Position numbers and translations under genes: made by a program
Shown here: positions 1 to 8,681 of the stretch, one piece after another
Numbering within the stretch: the first letter of the stretch is position 1
Layout of the letters: each line of letters starts with the position of its first letter
The notes under the pieces: model-generated
Database searches by the model: none
What the model was told of the DNA's origin: nothing
Seen by the model: only the letters and a program-made list of their open reading frames with translations
Source of the DNA: Planctomycetota bacterium
GTDB lineage: Bacteria; Planctomycetota; Planctomycetia; Gemmatales; Gemmataceae
Assembly (NCBI GenBank): GCA_016195405.1
Contig: JACPZP010000046.1
Location: forward strand, 1-33,697
Length of the DNA stretch: 33,697 nt
Direction of reading: 5' to 3'

Positions 1-2
1 AG

Positions 3-680
3 GGCAAGGCCGCCACGCTCGCCAATATGGCGGGGGTGATCGCCCAGCAGGGGGACGTCGGCCGCGCCCTCCAACTGTGGCAGCAATCCTTGGAGATCTT
101 GGAAAAGATCGGCAACGTGCGGGGCAAGGCCGCCACGCTCGCCAATATGGCTTGGGCTGCGGGGGAACAAGGGGACACTGAAAGGCAGTTCCAGCTCAAC
201 TTAGACGCGGCGCGAAGTCTGGCGCGAGTGTACGCATGGCTCGATTTGGTGACAGTGCTGGGCAACCTTGGCACACGTGGCAAGGGCGACGCAATCCGGT
301 ATTTGGCTCAGGCGATGTGGTTGCTCGTGCGTGTGACAGGCCCGGTCGAAGATTCCGTGAAAATCGCCGCGATTTTGCTCGAGAAGGTTGGTATGAAATC
401 ACCGGCTGCGCCAACTCTGGCCGCCGGGGCGGTGTTCATGGCTGCAACACGGGGTGAAAGCGACCCCAAGCATGAGGAAATGCAGCGGTTGGCACTCGGG
501 ATGCTGGCCGCCTGCGCCGCCGCACGCCAGGTCCCTGAAGACCAGCTGAAGGAATGGATCGAGAAAGAAGGGCTCCTCGATCCCGGGCAATGGCGTCCGA
601 AGCTTGATGCGGCGCTAGAAGAAATGGCCGGCGGCGAGGAATATTGGCTCTTCGATCGCGCCTTGTTTCATCAGAAGTAG
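3..680 (+). CDS. TPR-repeat protein, C-terminal part (5' end outside window)
   Basis: The reading frame is open at the left edge, so only about the last 225 residues are visible. The first part is made of 40-residue tetratricopeptide-type repeats with the motif GKAATLANMA followed by QQGD, RALQLWQQSLEI and LEKIGNVR. The 30 bp coding for the first motif recur exactly 120 bp downstream, so the repeat array has recently duplicated or been homogenised. The rest is helical and carries no motif I recognise. Such repeats are protein-binding scaffolds and are often found in bacterial signalling or conflict proteins with an N-terminal NTPase, but any such domain would lie outside the window. The stop is 40 nt before the caspase-like gene on the same strand, so the two are probably co-transcribed. 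TPR identity is firm; the biological role is inferred. Confidence 0.85.
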   Translation, partial: GKAATLANMAGVIAQQGDVGRALQLWQQSLEILEKIGNVRGKAATLANMAWAAGEQGDTERQFQLNLDAARSLARVYAWLDLVTVLGNLGTRGKGDAIRYLAQAMWLLVRVTGPVEDSVKIAAILLEKVGMKSPAAPTLAAGAVFMAATRGESDPKHEEMQRLALGMLAACAAARQVPEDQLKEWIEKEGLLDPGQWRPKLDAALEEMAGGEEYWLFDRALFHQK

Positions 681-720
681 TCTGTGCCCTCTCGCTAAGG
701 GCGAGAATTGGAGAACGCGC

Positions 721-2853
721 GTGGCCCGTCGAGTCGCAGTCATTATCGCTGTAAAAAACGTCCCTGGGCAAGCGCCGCTTCCCGGCGCCATCCAGGGCGC
801 CAAGGACATGGCCGCCTGGGCTACGGCCGCGGGCTGGGAAGTCGTTTCGTTCACCGATGAGAATGGCCAGCCCCTTTCGTACCAAGCGATTTTTCAGCAT
901 ATTGACGGCCTCGTCCGCTCCCGAAGCATCGGCCAGCTTTTGCTCTATTTCGCCGGCCATGGACAATGCTGGGGGCTCGGCGCCGATTTCTGGCTGCTTT
1001 CAGGCAACCGCACTCCCGGTGACGTCATCGACGTGGCTCGCACGGTCGAGCTGGCCCGTCAATGCGGTATCCCCGAGATCGCCGTCATTGCCGACGCTTG
1101 CCGCACCGTCGGCGCCGCCAACGACGCCGCCATCAAGCTCATCGCCTTTCCGTTTTTTCCTGCCCAGGTCAACCCGGTAGCGCAGGGCAAGGTCGATCAG
1201 TTCTACGCCACCATGCCGACGCAAGCCGCCCTGGAGGTGCAGAACCGGACCAAGGAGGGCATGACCGCCGATGCCGCGGCCACCGCCGTCAACGCCGCGG
1301 TCGTGGCGGCGCATGGCGTCTTCACCAGTCACCTCGTCAAAGCCCTTCGCGGCCAGGACGACCGCGCCAAGTTCCGGCTGGGCGATGGCCGCATTGTCGT
1401 AAGGCCGCAGGAACTGGCCGACGCCTTGACCTTTAGCGTGCCGCGTACAAGCGGGGCGCTGGCGGGCGGCTTTGCCCAGCGACCCGATTGCCGCGTTGAG
1501 TCGAGCCAGCTTTTGGCCGAAGTGCAGGCGCCGGCGCTGTGCCAGCTGCGTGTGGAGGCGCGGCTTGGCGACGACTCGCCCGCACAGGGGGCCGAATTGG
1601 AATTGCTCCGGCACGATGCCAGCAATCCCCAGCTTTTCGTGTCACAGCGGAAAATCCGCTCCTGGAGCCTCGCGGAGAAATTGGCCACCGGCAACGTCTA
1701 TGGCATCCGCGCCACGCTTGACGACCACTACCAGCACCCGAAAAGTCCGAACCCCGTCACCTATCTGATGGGAGACCAGCAGGTGACCGTCACTTTGTAC
1801 CCTTTTCACGCTGCCAGTGCGGGCCCAGAGACCTTGCGGGATATTGTCGATCATGCATTGACGACCCGTCCACCCAACCCGCTCTATCGCACAAGCGTGA
1901 ACGCGTCGTTCATCGCTCTGGACGATGGCACACACCTCGACAAGGCGCCCCGAGACGGAGTCTTTGCCACAGTCACTGTAGACGGCGTGACCGGCGAGCA
2001 GGTGCGAGAGCCGCAGTTTGTGCGTAAAGGCGATGCGCCCTCAGCAGCGCTGGCAACCGCAGATTCGACTTTGCGTGCCGTGGTCAGCGCTGCGACGTTG
2101 CCCGGGCGCGATCATTTCGAGACCGAGACCGGCCTGACCATTACCGGCACAAGGGACGTGACGGTCTACGATCCCTCAACGGAGACCGGCGCATTCAAGG
2201 AAGACGGCTTTATCCATGTGCGCGGCGCCAAGGGCTCGGCGCCGTTGGTGCTGGGCTTGGGCCAAGATCGCTTTGCGGCCTTGGCGAGGTTCGAAGGGTT
2301 TATCGGCCGCGTAAACGCGGGTCCCTTGGGCGTGGAAAACGTGCAGTTTCTGCCGTCGGCCGGGTCGCGTACGGAAGAAGGAGTGCCGCCAACAGCCGAT
2401 TTTCGCCGGCAAGCACAGATGGCGCTGGCTATTGCCGAGACGGCGGCGAGGCATGGCCGCTTTGAGCTGGCTATCGATCAAGCGCGACCGATCGCCCAAA
2501 TCCTGCGTCAATATAAGCACTATAACCCAGTGCTAGGAATCTTCGCCGCTTATGCCTATCACCAAGCCGGCGACATCAATGCGATCCGCGACATGATCCA
2601 GTATTTCAATTCCATGCATCAAACGGTTCCGTTCGACGTGATGCTGTTGGCGAAGCTCGACCGCAGCCATGCAGTTGCCGGCGTCGCGCCCGCATATCCT
2701 TTGTTGACGCAAGGCTGGTTGGAGCTGGGCGCGCAGGTGCATCCGACCATCGTGGCGGCACGAACGAGCATGGCGCCGACTCTCTGGGCCAACATCGTCG
2801 GCGATGCCGGCCGGCAGCTCGGCGAGGCAATTCGAAATGGAGAACTGCGATGA
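721..2853 (+). CDS. Caspase-like (peptidase C14) protein with long C-terminal region
   Basis: A 710-residue protein starting at GTG, with an N-terminal caspase p20-like domain (about residues 1-200). The catalytic dyad is visible: His80 in LLLYFAGHGQ and Cys127 in VIADACRT, each after a hydrophobic strand as in clan CD proteases. Residues 8-30 (IIAVKNVPG then LPGAIQGAKDM) match the first strand and helix of metacaspase-like folds. Residues 240-550 look beta-rich and are not recognised. Residues 560-640 are helical and TPR-like. There is no signal peptide or membrane segment, so it is probably cytoplasmic. It is flanked by a TPR protein gene and an alpha/beta hydrolase gene that overlaps its stop codon by 4 nt. 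Bacterial caspase-like proteases of this kind are known as effectors in conflict or regulated-death systems; that role here is inferred from context. Confidence 0.88.
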   Translation: MARRVAVIIAVKNVPGQAPLPGAIQGAKDMAAWATAAGWEVVSFTDENGQPLSYQAIFQHIDGLVRSRSIGQLLLYFAGHGQCWGLGADFWLLSGNRTPGDVIDVARTVELARQCGIPEIAVIADACRTVGAANDAAIKLIAFPFFPAQVNPVAQGKVDQFYATMPTQAALEVQNRTKEGMTADAAATAVNAAVVAAHGVFTSHLVKALRGQDDRAKFRLGDGRIVVRPQELADALTFSVPRTSGALAGGFAQRPDCRVESSQLLAEVQAPALCQLRVEARLGDDSPAQGAELELLRHDASNPQLFVSQRKIRSWSLAEKLATGNVYGIRATLDDHYQHPKSPNPVTYLMGDQQVTVTLYPFHAASAGPETLRDIVDHALTTRPPNPLYRTSVNASFIALDDGTHLDKAPRDGVFATVTVDGVTGEQVREPQFVRKGDAPSAALATADSTLRAVVSAATLPGRDHFETETGLTITGTRDVTVYDPSTETGAFKEDGFIHVRGAKGSAPLVLGLGQDRFAALARFEGFIGRVNAGPLGVENVQFLPSAGSRTEEGVPPTADFRRQAQMALAIAETAARHGRFELAIDQARPIAQILRQYKHYNPVLGIFAAYAYHQAGDINAIRDMIQYFNSMHQTVPFDVMLLAKLDRSHAVAGVAPAYPLLTQGWLELGAQVHPTIVAARTSMAPTLWANIVGDAGRQLGEAIRNGELR

Positions 2854-3713
2854 AACTTGTTTTCATTCATGGCCGGGCACAGGAAGGGCGTTCCAGTGCG
2901 GAGCTTCGCAAGCAATGGCTGGACGGCCTCATGAAAGGCTTGAGCCGGGCCGGCGTGCAACTCGACCCGCTCCCGCCAATCGAAGTTCCCTTCTACGGCG
3001 ACGCGTTGGAACGACTTACTTCGGAGAGCTTGCGTAGGGCGGCTCTCGTGGTCACGCGGGGTGCGCCGCCGACGGAAGCCGTCGATCCGGTGTTCGCGGC
3101 CATGGTCTACCAAATGGCCATCCGCGACGGCATTGACCCGCGACAGATTTACGACGAGGAAGGCCTGACCGTGGTCGAGCGCGGGCCGGAGCGTTGGGAG
3201 TGGGTGCAGGCTTTGGCGCGGCGATTGGAGAGCCGGCATCCATGGCTGGCGAGACTCGTGGTCGGCAAGGTCACGCGCGACGTGAAGGCGTACATCGACT
3301 TCCCGCACATTCAGGACGTGGTCCACGACATCGTCGCGCCCGCTATCGGCGACGGGCCGTGCGTCATCGTTTCGCACTCGCTTGGGACGGTCGTTGCGTA
3401 TTGGGCGCTGGCGAGCCGATTGCCGAATGCCGACGTGCGTTTGTTGTTGACCGCGGGCTCGCCGCTGGGACTGGGAACGATCAAAGACCGGCTGCCGCAT
3501 CCCCTGGCGATTCCCGCCGGCGTACGCGGTTGGCTCAACGTCACCGATGAGAAGGACATTGTCGCGCTCTATGCCAGGTTGGACAGCAGCACATTCCTAG
3601 ACGGCATCGAGAATCTCACCGACATCGACAACGGCGACGAGCCGCACGCTATCGAGCGCTATCTAGCCGATGTACGCGTCGGCCGCGCGATTAATCAGGC
3701 ATTGACGGAGTGA
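2850..3713 (+). CDS. Alpha/beta-hydrolase fold protein, caspase-operon partner
   Basis: A 287-residue protein whose ATG overlaps the stop of the caspase-like gene (ATGA), which indicates translational coupling. It opens with the strand MKLVFIHGRAQ, the oxyanion-type HG motif of alpha/beta hydrolases. The nucleophile elbow is VIVSHSLGT, with Ser177 the expected nucleophile. Plausible remaining triad members are Asp236 in TDEKDIVAL and His266 in DEPHAIERYL. No signal peptide or membrane segment is visible. The fold covers lipases, esterases and peptidases, and the substrate cannot be read from sequence. Its tight link to a caspase-like protease suggests it is a second effector or a processing partner. 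Fold assignment is strong; function is open. Confidence 0.85.
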   Translation: MKLVFIHGRAQEGRSSAELRKQWLDGLMKGLSRAGVQLDPLPPIEVPFYGDALERLTSESLRRAALVVTRGAPPTEAVDPVFAAMVYQMAIRDGIDPRQIYDEEGLTVVERGPERWEWVQALARRLESRHPWLARLVVGKVTRDVKAYIDFPHIQDVVHDIVAPAIGDGPCVIVSHSLGTVVAYWALASRLPNADVRLLLTAGSPLGLGTIKDRLPHPLAIPAGVRGWLNVTDEKDIVALYARLDSSTFLDGIENLTDIDNGDEPHAIERYLADVRVGRAINQALTE

Positions 3714-3871
3714 GCGGATTGTCGCCCATTTTCTCCGGCCCCAAACTCCTCGCTGGTCGGAAGCCGTAGCCGTTGGTCCGGTTCAAGGGGCCCGGTCGTG
3801 CGGTTTGGGTCATGCGTGACATCGACACGCTCGGTTCTTGGAAGTCCTAGGAAAAGGTCAATATCGAAACC

Positions 3872-4018
3872 GTGGAGGAGATCGATCGCGACTTCGAAGT
3901 CTTGGCGGCGATGCGCCAGGAAAGCGATCCGACCGACGAAGAGGCACTGGATCGCGCCTTGCAAGAATCGCGCCGGCAAGCCAAAGTGCAAGTTCGCCGT
4001 CAGATGGGGCTCGTGTAA
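3872..4018 (+). CDS. Possible short gene, 48 residues, unknown
   Basis: A GTG-started frame codes for a highly charged, probably helical peptide (VEEIDRDFEVLAAM, later DEEALDRALQESRRQ, ending RRQMGLV). The frame is closed upstream by a TAG at 3848. Its composition looks protein-like rather than random, and it could be a remnant of a longer gene whose 5' part has decayed. There is no convincing ribosome binding site. The 158 nt between the hydrolase stop and this frame hold nothing I can identify. Low confidence that it is expressed. Confidence 0.3.
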   Translation: MEEIDRDFEVLAAMRQESDPTDEEALDRALQESRRQAKVQVRRQMGLV

Positions 4019-4035
4019 ATGGCGGATTACTGGAT

Positions 4036-4353
4036 CTACTGCGTGCTGAACGGCGGATACCGATCCACGATGCCCAACAACCACGCCGTTAGCCTCGTTT
4101 GCCAGCGCATCACGCCCACGACAAATCCATGCATTCCACGCGGATATCTTCCCGTGAACAACACCACCCAAAAGCCAAGATAGGCAACGAGAAACGCTGC
4201 CAATTGGACGAAATAGAGGACGAAGATGTGCGGCACGAGCAGAATCGCTTTGGGCCACATGAAGAGAATTCCACACAGGGCGAGCAAGCGCGAGGATTGC
4301 TCCGGATAATCCGCTTCGACTCTTACCGGGTAGGCTTCGGGGTAATCATTCAT
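4036..4353 (-). CDS. DUF4389 family small membrane protein
   Basis: A 105-residue membrane protein on the minus strand. It has the hallmarks of DUF4389: an N-terminal PVRVEADYPEQSSR, two hydrophobic helices (about residues 22-62) and the closing signature LFTGRYPRGMHGFVVGVMRW, then a short hydrophobic stretch ending DRYPPFS. The family's function is unknown; members sit in the inner membrane and occur in many high-GC bacteria and planctomycetes. The start is supported by a CCGGAG sequence a few bases upstream of the ATG. It stands alone between the caspase operon and the pilin gene, both on the opposite strand. Confidence 0.82.
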   Translation of the reverse strand: MNDYPEAYPVRVEADYPEQSSRLLALCGILFMWPKAILLVPHIFVLYFVQLAAFLVAYLGFWVVLFTGRYPRGMHGFVVGVMRWQTRLTAWLLGIVDRYPPFSTQ

Positions 4354-4727
4354 CGCAGTCTCCGGTTAACGGTTGAGAAAATGCTTCTGGATTGTAACCA
4401 GCCGAAACGGTGCGTCAATCACTGGATTTTCCTGCCTCCTTCAGATTCTCATTTTCTCATAATCTCATTTTGACAACCGCGGCTGCCTGATCTAAGCTTT
4501 GTTACGGAAGCGACTCCCCCCGCCGCTAAGTTCAACCCCTCCCTTCCTTTGCCCTGCCTTCGATCGCGTCCTGCCTTTGATCGCCACTCCGCCATGGCAG
4601 AACCAGGCGCCGGCGTCACCAAGATTGTCAGTGATCCAGCCCCAAGAACCGCCGTCTCCTCGTTGTGAGCCGGCATTCCGTCCCACCGAGTAGATCGGTA
4701 TTTCTTTTTCCACCTAGGAGCAGAGTA
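4354..4727. other. Gene-free stretch between divergent DUF4389 and flp genes
   Basis: About 370 bp separating the minus-strand DUF4389 gene from the plus-strand pilin gene, so it must hold both promoters. I see several TCTCAT repeats near 4445-4474 and a pyrimidine-rich tract before the pilin ribosome binding site, but no convincing -35/-10 pair. The open frames across it lack recognisable protein features. Confidence 0.5.
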
Positions 4728-4913
4728 ATGCGTAAGTTTGCCGAACAGGTCGTCAACTTTCTGAAGCGTGAAGACGGCCCGACCGCCGTCGAATACGCGG
4801 TCATGCTGGCGCTCATTATCGTGGTGTGCATTACCGCCATAACGGCTTTGGGCACCAACGCCAACGCGACCTTCACCAAGGTTTCCAACACCATCGCGAC
4901 GACTTCGAGCTGA
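4728..4913 (+). CDS. Flp/Fap-type pilin (type IVb prepilin)
   Basis: A 61-residue prepilin: short basic leader (MRKFAEQVVNFLKRED), a prepilin-peptidase site after Gly17, the diagnostic Glu-Tyr pair (Glu22-Tyr23 in PTAVEYAVML) and a single hydrophobic helix, followed by a small Ala/Thr/Asn-rich tail. This is the Flp pattern of tight-adherence (Tad) pili, whose subunits are cleaved by a TadV/CpaA-type peptidase and polymerised outside the inner membrane. The ATG used here follows a clear TAGGAG ribosome binding site; an in-frame start 63 nt upstream has no such site. No tad or cpa assembly genes are present in the window, so this is an isolated pilin gene whose machinery must be elsewhere. Confidence 0.92.
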   Translation: MRKFAEQVVNFLKREDGPTAVEYAVMLALIIVVCITAITALGTNANATFTKVSNTIATTSS

Positions 4914-4975
4914 TTCGTGTAGACGCGAATTCGTGTAGTCGCGGATTCGTGTAGACGCGAAGTGGTACAGACGCC
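4912..4975. repeat. 16-bp tandem repeat, about four units, after the pilin gene
   Basis: Consecutive units GATTCGTGTAGACGCG, AATTCGTGTAGTCGCG and an exact copy of the first, then a degenerate fourth unit. The array begins within the pilin stop codon. Confidence 0.9.
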
Positions 4976-4986
4976 TTTGCGCGTCA

Positions 4987-5021
4987 CGAAGCCGCGCGGC
5001 CCCGGGGCTCGCGCGGCTTCG
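4987..5021. terminator. Strong GC hairpin downstream of flp
   Basis: A perfect 12-bp stem (CGAAGCCGCGCG with its complement) around an 11-nt loop that itself contains CCCCGGGG. It could stop or stabilise the pilin transcript. There is no clean T tract after it, so intrinsic termination is only likely. Confidence 0.55.
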
Positions 5022-5198
5022 CGTGCGCGCCTGGTTTGATCCTTGCACTTCCGCCAGAGGCCATGACGACCCTTGACGTTACGTCGCTTAGAGTCTAAGT
5101 TACGCAAACCAGTCTTTATTTCTCATGTCCGCAGCGACCCATGAACGTCCGCGGGCGGTCTGTTTTTTCCCCGGCCTTGGCTTGGGGTGGATCAACCC

Positions 5199-8100
5199 AT
5201 GCACGAAATCACGGCGCAGGATTGCTCGCGTATCGCCCAGGATTTGCAAATTCGCAAGCTGCAGGTGGAAAGCGTGGTGCAGTTGCTCGACGAGGGCAAC
5301 ACCGTTCCCTTCATCACGCGCTATCGCAAGGAACGCACCGGCGGCGTCAACGAAGAGGTCATCCGTCAGATTCAGGGACGGGTCAACTTCCTCCGCACCC
5401 TCGCCGAACGCAAGCAGACCATCCTCAAGAGCATCGAAGGCCAAGGCAAGCTCACCGACGAATTGCGCCACGCCATCCACAAGGCCGACACCACCAAGCG
5501 TCTCGAAGACCTCTACCTGCCGTACAAGCCCAAGAAGAAGTCGGCAGCCGGCAAGGCCCGCGAGCAGGGCTTGGAGCCGGCGGCGCTCGCGATCTGGCAC
5601 AGCGATCCTCTGGCCAACAATCTCGAAGAGCTTCTGCCCGCACTGATCAATCCGGACAAGGAGCTGCCCACGGTCGAGGAGGTGCGCGCCGGCATCAAGA
5701 ACATCCTGGCCGAGATGATGTCCGAAACGGCCATCATCCGCGCCGGCGTGCGTTCCGTCCTTTGGGAAACCGGCAAGGTTTGCTCCGGCAAAAGCGACAA
5801 GCTTCCCGAAGGTCAGGGGCTGGAGTACAAGGATTACTTTGAGTTTTCCGAGTCGGCCCGGCAGATTCCGCCGCACCGCATCCTCGCCCTCAATCGCGGC
5901 GAAAAAGAGCAAGCCCTGCGCATTCGGCTGGAGTGGCACGCCGACGCGGTGAAAGAGACCGCGCTCGGGGCCATGGCCGAGCATCTGTTCAAGGTCGCGG
6001 GCCAGATGCCTGCAGTCGCGCCGCCTGCGCCAGCTCCGACCGCGGATCATCCGGCAACCGAGGCGCCCGCGGCCTCCGTAGCCGCGTCGCCCGGACAAGG
6101 TGAAGCGCCTCCGGTCGCTGAGCCGACCTCTGCCGCTGAACCAGCCCCCGCTCCGGTTGCTGAGTCTGTAACTCCTACCTCCGAAGCCGCAACGCCGCCA
6201 GCCGAAGCCGTATCACCGCCCGCCGCTACACCGCCCGCGCCAGCTATTTCCGCGCCGGCGCCTTCCGTGTCGCCGGAACACCCTGCGGCGCCACCGGTCT
6301 TGACGGGCGAGCCGCTTGTGCCGGGGATGGATTTCAAGTCGCCCAACGTCGAGTTGCTTCGCGGCGTTTTAGAAGACTCATTAACGCGGTTATTGATCCC
6401 GAGTTTGGAGCGCGAAATTCGCCGCGAGCTGACCGACGAGGCCGAAAGCCACGCCGTCCAAGTATTTGCAAGAAACCTGCGCAGCCTTTTGTTGCAACCG
6501 CCGCTGCGCAATCGCCGAGTGTTGGCCATCGATCCAGGATTTCGCACGGGATGCAAGATTGCCGCCCTCGACGAATACGGCAACCTGCTCGAGCACTCGG
6601 TCGTCTTTCCTCATGCTCCCTTGCCAAAGAAGCCGCGCGAAAAACCTGCGGACAAGATCGCACCTCCAACCGCCGCGGTCGCTCCAGCGCCCGAAGCGCC
6701 GCCCACGATCCCGGAGACTACAAACACGGCGTCTCCGGCGACTACGCCTGAAACAACGCCACCCACGGAGTCACCTGCAGCGCCTTCGTCCCAAACGCCT
6801 GAGCCCGCCGCTCAGGGTGAATCCGTCCAGGGTGAATCGGTCCAGGGTGAATCGGTTCAGGGTGGATCGATCCCGGTAACGCCGCCGGTCGAAACCGCGC
6901 ATTCTATCGAGCCGACGGCTGTCGCCGTCCAAGCAGATAGCGCAGTCCAAGCAACCGAAACACCGGCTCCCGCCGCCGCGGAGACCGCGCCGACCGTCGA
7001 CCGCAAGGCCGAAGCCAAAGCGAAGCTCCACGACTTGGTCGGCAAGCATGCTGTTCAAGTCGTCGCTCTCGGTAACGGCACCGGTTGCCGCGAGACCGAA
7101 GAAATCATCGCCGAGCTGATTGGAACGCTGGCGCCGGACCTCGCCTATGTGATCGTCAACGAAGCGGGGGCCAGCGTCTATTCCACCAGTCCGGTCGGAC
7201 GCGAGGAGTTCCCCGATCACGACGCGACGCTGCGCAGCACGATCTCGATTGGTCGGCGCTTGCAGGACCCGTTGAGCGAGCTGGTTAAGGTCGACCCGCA
7301 CAACGTGGGCGTCGGCCTCTATCAGCACGACATGAGCCGGAAGGAACTGAAAGAGTCGCTTCAGGCAGTCGTCGAGTCGTGCGTCAACCAGGTGGGGGTT
7401 GACCTCAATACCGCGAGCGTGCCGTTGCTACGCCACGTGTCCGGCTTGAATCAGCTGGTTGCCCGCGAGCTGGTCGATTTCCGCAATCGGCAAGGACCGT
7501 TCCACAGTCGCGAGGCGCTCCTTCAGGTCAGCGGCCTTGGTCCTGCGCGCTACGTGCAGGCGGCTGGGTTCTTGAAGATTCCGGGCGGTCCCAATTCGCT
7601 CGATCGCACGTGGATCCATCCGGAGAGTTATCCGGTCGCGGAACGCATCCTGGCGGAGTTGGGCTACGCGCCGGGCGTGCTGGATGATCATGGGGCGCAG
7701 GAAGATTTACGAGCCAAACTGAAGAGCGTGAACGCCACGGAAGTAGCCGGGCGGCTGAACGTCGGCGTGCCCACCGTAGAGGACATCTTACAGGCGTTGG
7801 CGCGGCCGGGACGTGACCCGCGCGAGGACCTCCCGCCGCCTATTTTCAAAAAGGGCATCCTTAAGCTCGAAGATTTGCAACCCGGCATGGAGCTGAAGGG
7901 GACGGTCTTAAACGTGGTCGATTTCGGCGCCTTTGTCGACATCGGTCTCAAAGACAGCGGTCTTGTCCACATCAGCCAAATGGCGAATCGCTACATTAAG
8001 AGTCCGTACGATGTGGTGGCCGTCAATGACGTGGTCACGGTTTGGGTTCTGACGGTTGACAAAGAGCGGCATCGGGTCTCGCTGTCCATGATCAAGCCGG

Positions 8101-8615
8101 GAACGGAGCGCAAGCCGCCGGAGCGCAGGCCGCCAGCGCCGCGCCCCGAGCAGCGCGAGGGCCGGCCGCCGCAACGTGGGCGGCGCCCAGGCGGTCCGCC
8201 GCAGGGAGAGGCTCCGGGTGCGCGGCAGGTGCAACGAGGCCGTCCGCCACACGGTCGTGCGCCCGGTCCAGGTGACCGTCGCGGCCAAGCGGGATCACCG
8301 CCGGGAACAACCACCGGAGAGCCGGCGCACGTCGCCGGTGGGGGAGTTACTTCGAGTGCGCCGCCTCGCCCCGCACTGCCGCCGCGTCGACGCCGCCGAG
8401 AGCCACCTAAGCCTAAGCTCACCCAAGCGGCTTTGGAGGGGAAAGTGCCGCTTCGGACCTTCGGCGAATTGAGCGCGTTGTTCGCCGCTAAGAAGGAGCC
8501 CGAAAGCAAGCCATCCGAGGAGTCCCAAGCGGCGTCCGCGGTGGAAGCAACGTCCCCGCTCGCGCCTCCCGCCGCACCTTCAGCTGGCGAAGGCGGAGTT
8601 CCACCCGCCATGTGA
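5199..8615 (+). CDS. tex: Tex-family transcription accessory / RNA-binding protein, enlarged
   Basis: A 1138-residue Tex protein, against about 720-780 in most bacteria. Numbering from an in-frame GTG four codons earlier, the order is: Tex N-terminal helical region (1-270, with PFITRYRKERTGG), YqgF/RNase H-like core split in two (IDPGFRTGCK at 448-457; NGTG at 630 and VNEAGASVYS at 657), helix-hairpin-helix pair (about 738-798), S1 domain (about 898-970, VVDFGAFVDIGL). Two Pro/Ala/Thr-rich insertions interrupt it, at about 275-380 and, inside the YqgF core, 481-608. A basic Pro/Arg/Gly-rich tail fills about 971-1142. Tex binds nucleic acid through S1 and affects transcription and RNA metabolism. 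The ATG was chosen because GGGGTGG lies 8 nt before it. Confidence 0.93.
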   Translation: MHEITAQDCSRIAQDLQIRKLQVESVVQLLDEGNTVPFITRYRKERTGGVNEEVIRQIQGRVNFLRTLAERKQTILKSIEGQGKLTDELRHAIHKADTTKRLEDLYLPYKPKKKSAAGKAREQGLEPAALAIWHSDPLANNLEELLPALINPDKELPTVEEVRAGIKNILAEMMSETAIIRAGVRSVLWETGKVCSGKSDKLPEGQGLEYKDYFEFSESARQIPPHRILALNRGEKEQALRIRLEWHADAVKETALGAMAEHLFKVAGQMPAVAPPAPAPTADHPATEAPAASVAASPGQGEAPPVAEPTSAAEPAPAPVAESVTPTSEAATPPAEAVSPPAATPPAPAISAPAPSVSPEHPAAPPVLTGEPLVPGMDFKSPNVELLRGVLEDSLTRLLIPSLEREIRRELTDEAESHAVQVFARNLRSLLLQPPLRNRRVLAIDPGFRTGCKIAALDEYGNLLEHSVVFPHAPLPKKPREKPADKIAPPTAAVAPAPEAPPTIPETTNTASPATTPETTPPTESPAAPSSQTPEPAAQGESVQGESVQGESVQGGSIPVTPPVETAHSIEPTAVAVQADSAVQATETPAPAAAETAPTVDRKAEAKAKLHDLVGKHAVQVVALGNGTGCRETEEIIAELIGTLAPDLAYVIVNEAGASVYSTSPVGREEFPDHDATLRSTISIGRRLQDPLSELVKVDPHNVGVGLYQHDMSRKELKESLQAVVESCVNQVGVDLNTASVPLLRHVSGLNQLVARELVDFRNRQGPFHSREALLQVSGLGPARYVQAAGFLKIPGGPNSLDRTWIHPESYPVAERILAELGYAPGVLDDHGAQEDLRAKLKSVNATEVAGRLNVGVPTVEDILQALARPGRDPREDLPPPIFKKGILKLEDLQPGMELKGTVLNVVDFGAFVDIGLKDSGLVHISQMANRYIKSPYDVVAVNDVVTVWVLTVDKERHRVSLSMIKPGTERKPPERRPPAPRPEQREGRPPQRGRRPGGPPQGEAPGARQVQRGRPPHGRAPGPGDRRGQAGSPPGTTTGEPAHVAGGGVTSSAPPRPALPPRRRRREPPKPKLTQAALEGKVPLRTFGELSALFAAKKEPESKPSEESQAASAVEATSPLAPPAAPSAGEGGVPPAM
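6813..6872 (+). repeat. Four 15-bp tandem repeats inside the second tex insertion
   Basis: Units of the form CAGGGTGAATCGGTC encode QGESV three times and then QGGSI. The array lies in the low-complexity segment that splits the YqgF-like core, which indicates growth by slippage. Confidence 0.9.
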
Positions 8616-8681
8616 CCATTCTGCGGCATGGCCAATCGGTAGTTGCAGAAGAAAAGCGCTGAGACGACGCGGTTTCCGCTG

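Noticed and set aside
3695..4276. 193-residue minus-strand frame after the hydrolase gene
   Set aside because: It overlaps the better supported DUF4389 gene on the same strand in another frame and shows no conserved feature.
4912..4975. Tandem repeats as a CRISPR array
   Set aside because: The units are directly adjacent without spacers, only 16 bp long, and no cas gene is present.
5100..6098. 332-residue minus-strand frame opposite tex
   Set aside because: It is antisense to the conserved Tex N-terminal region and has no recognisable domain.
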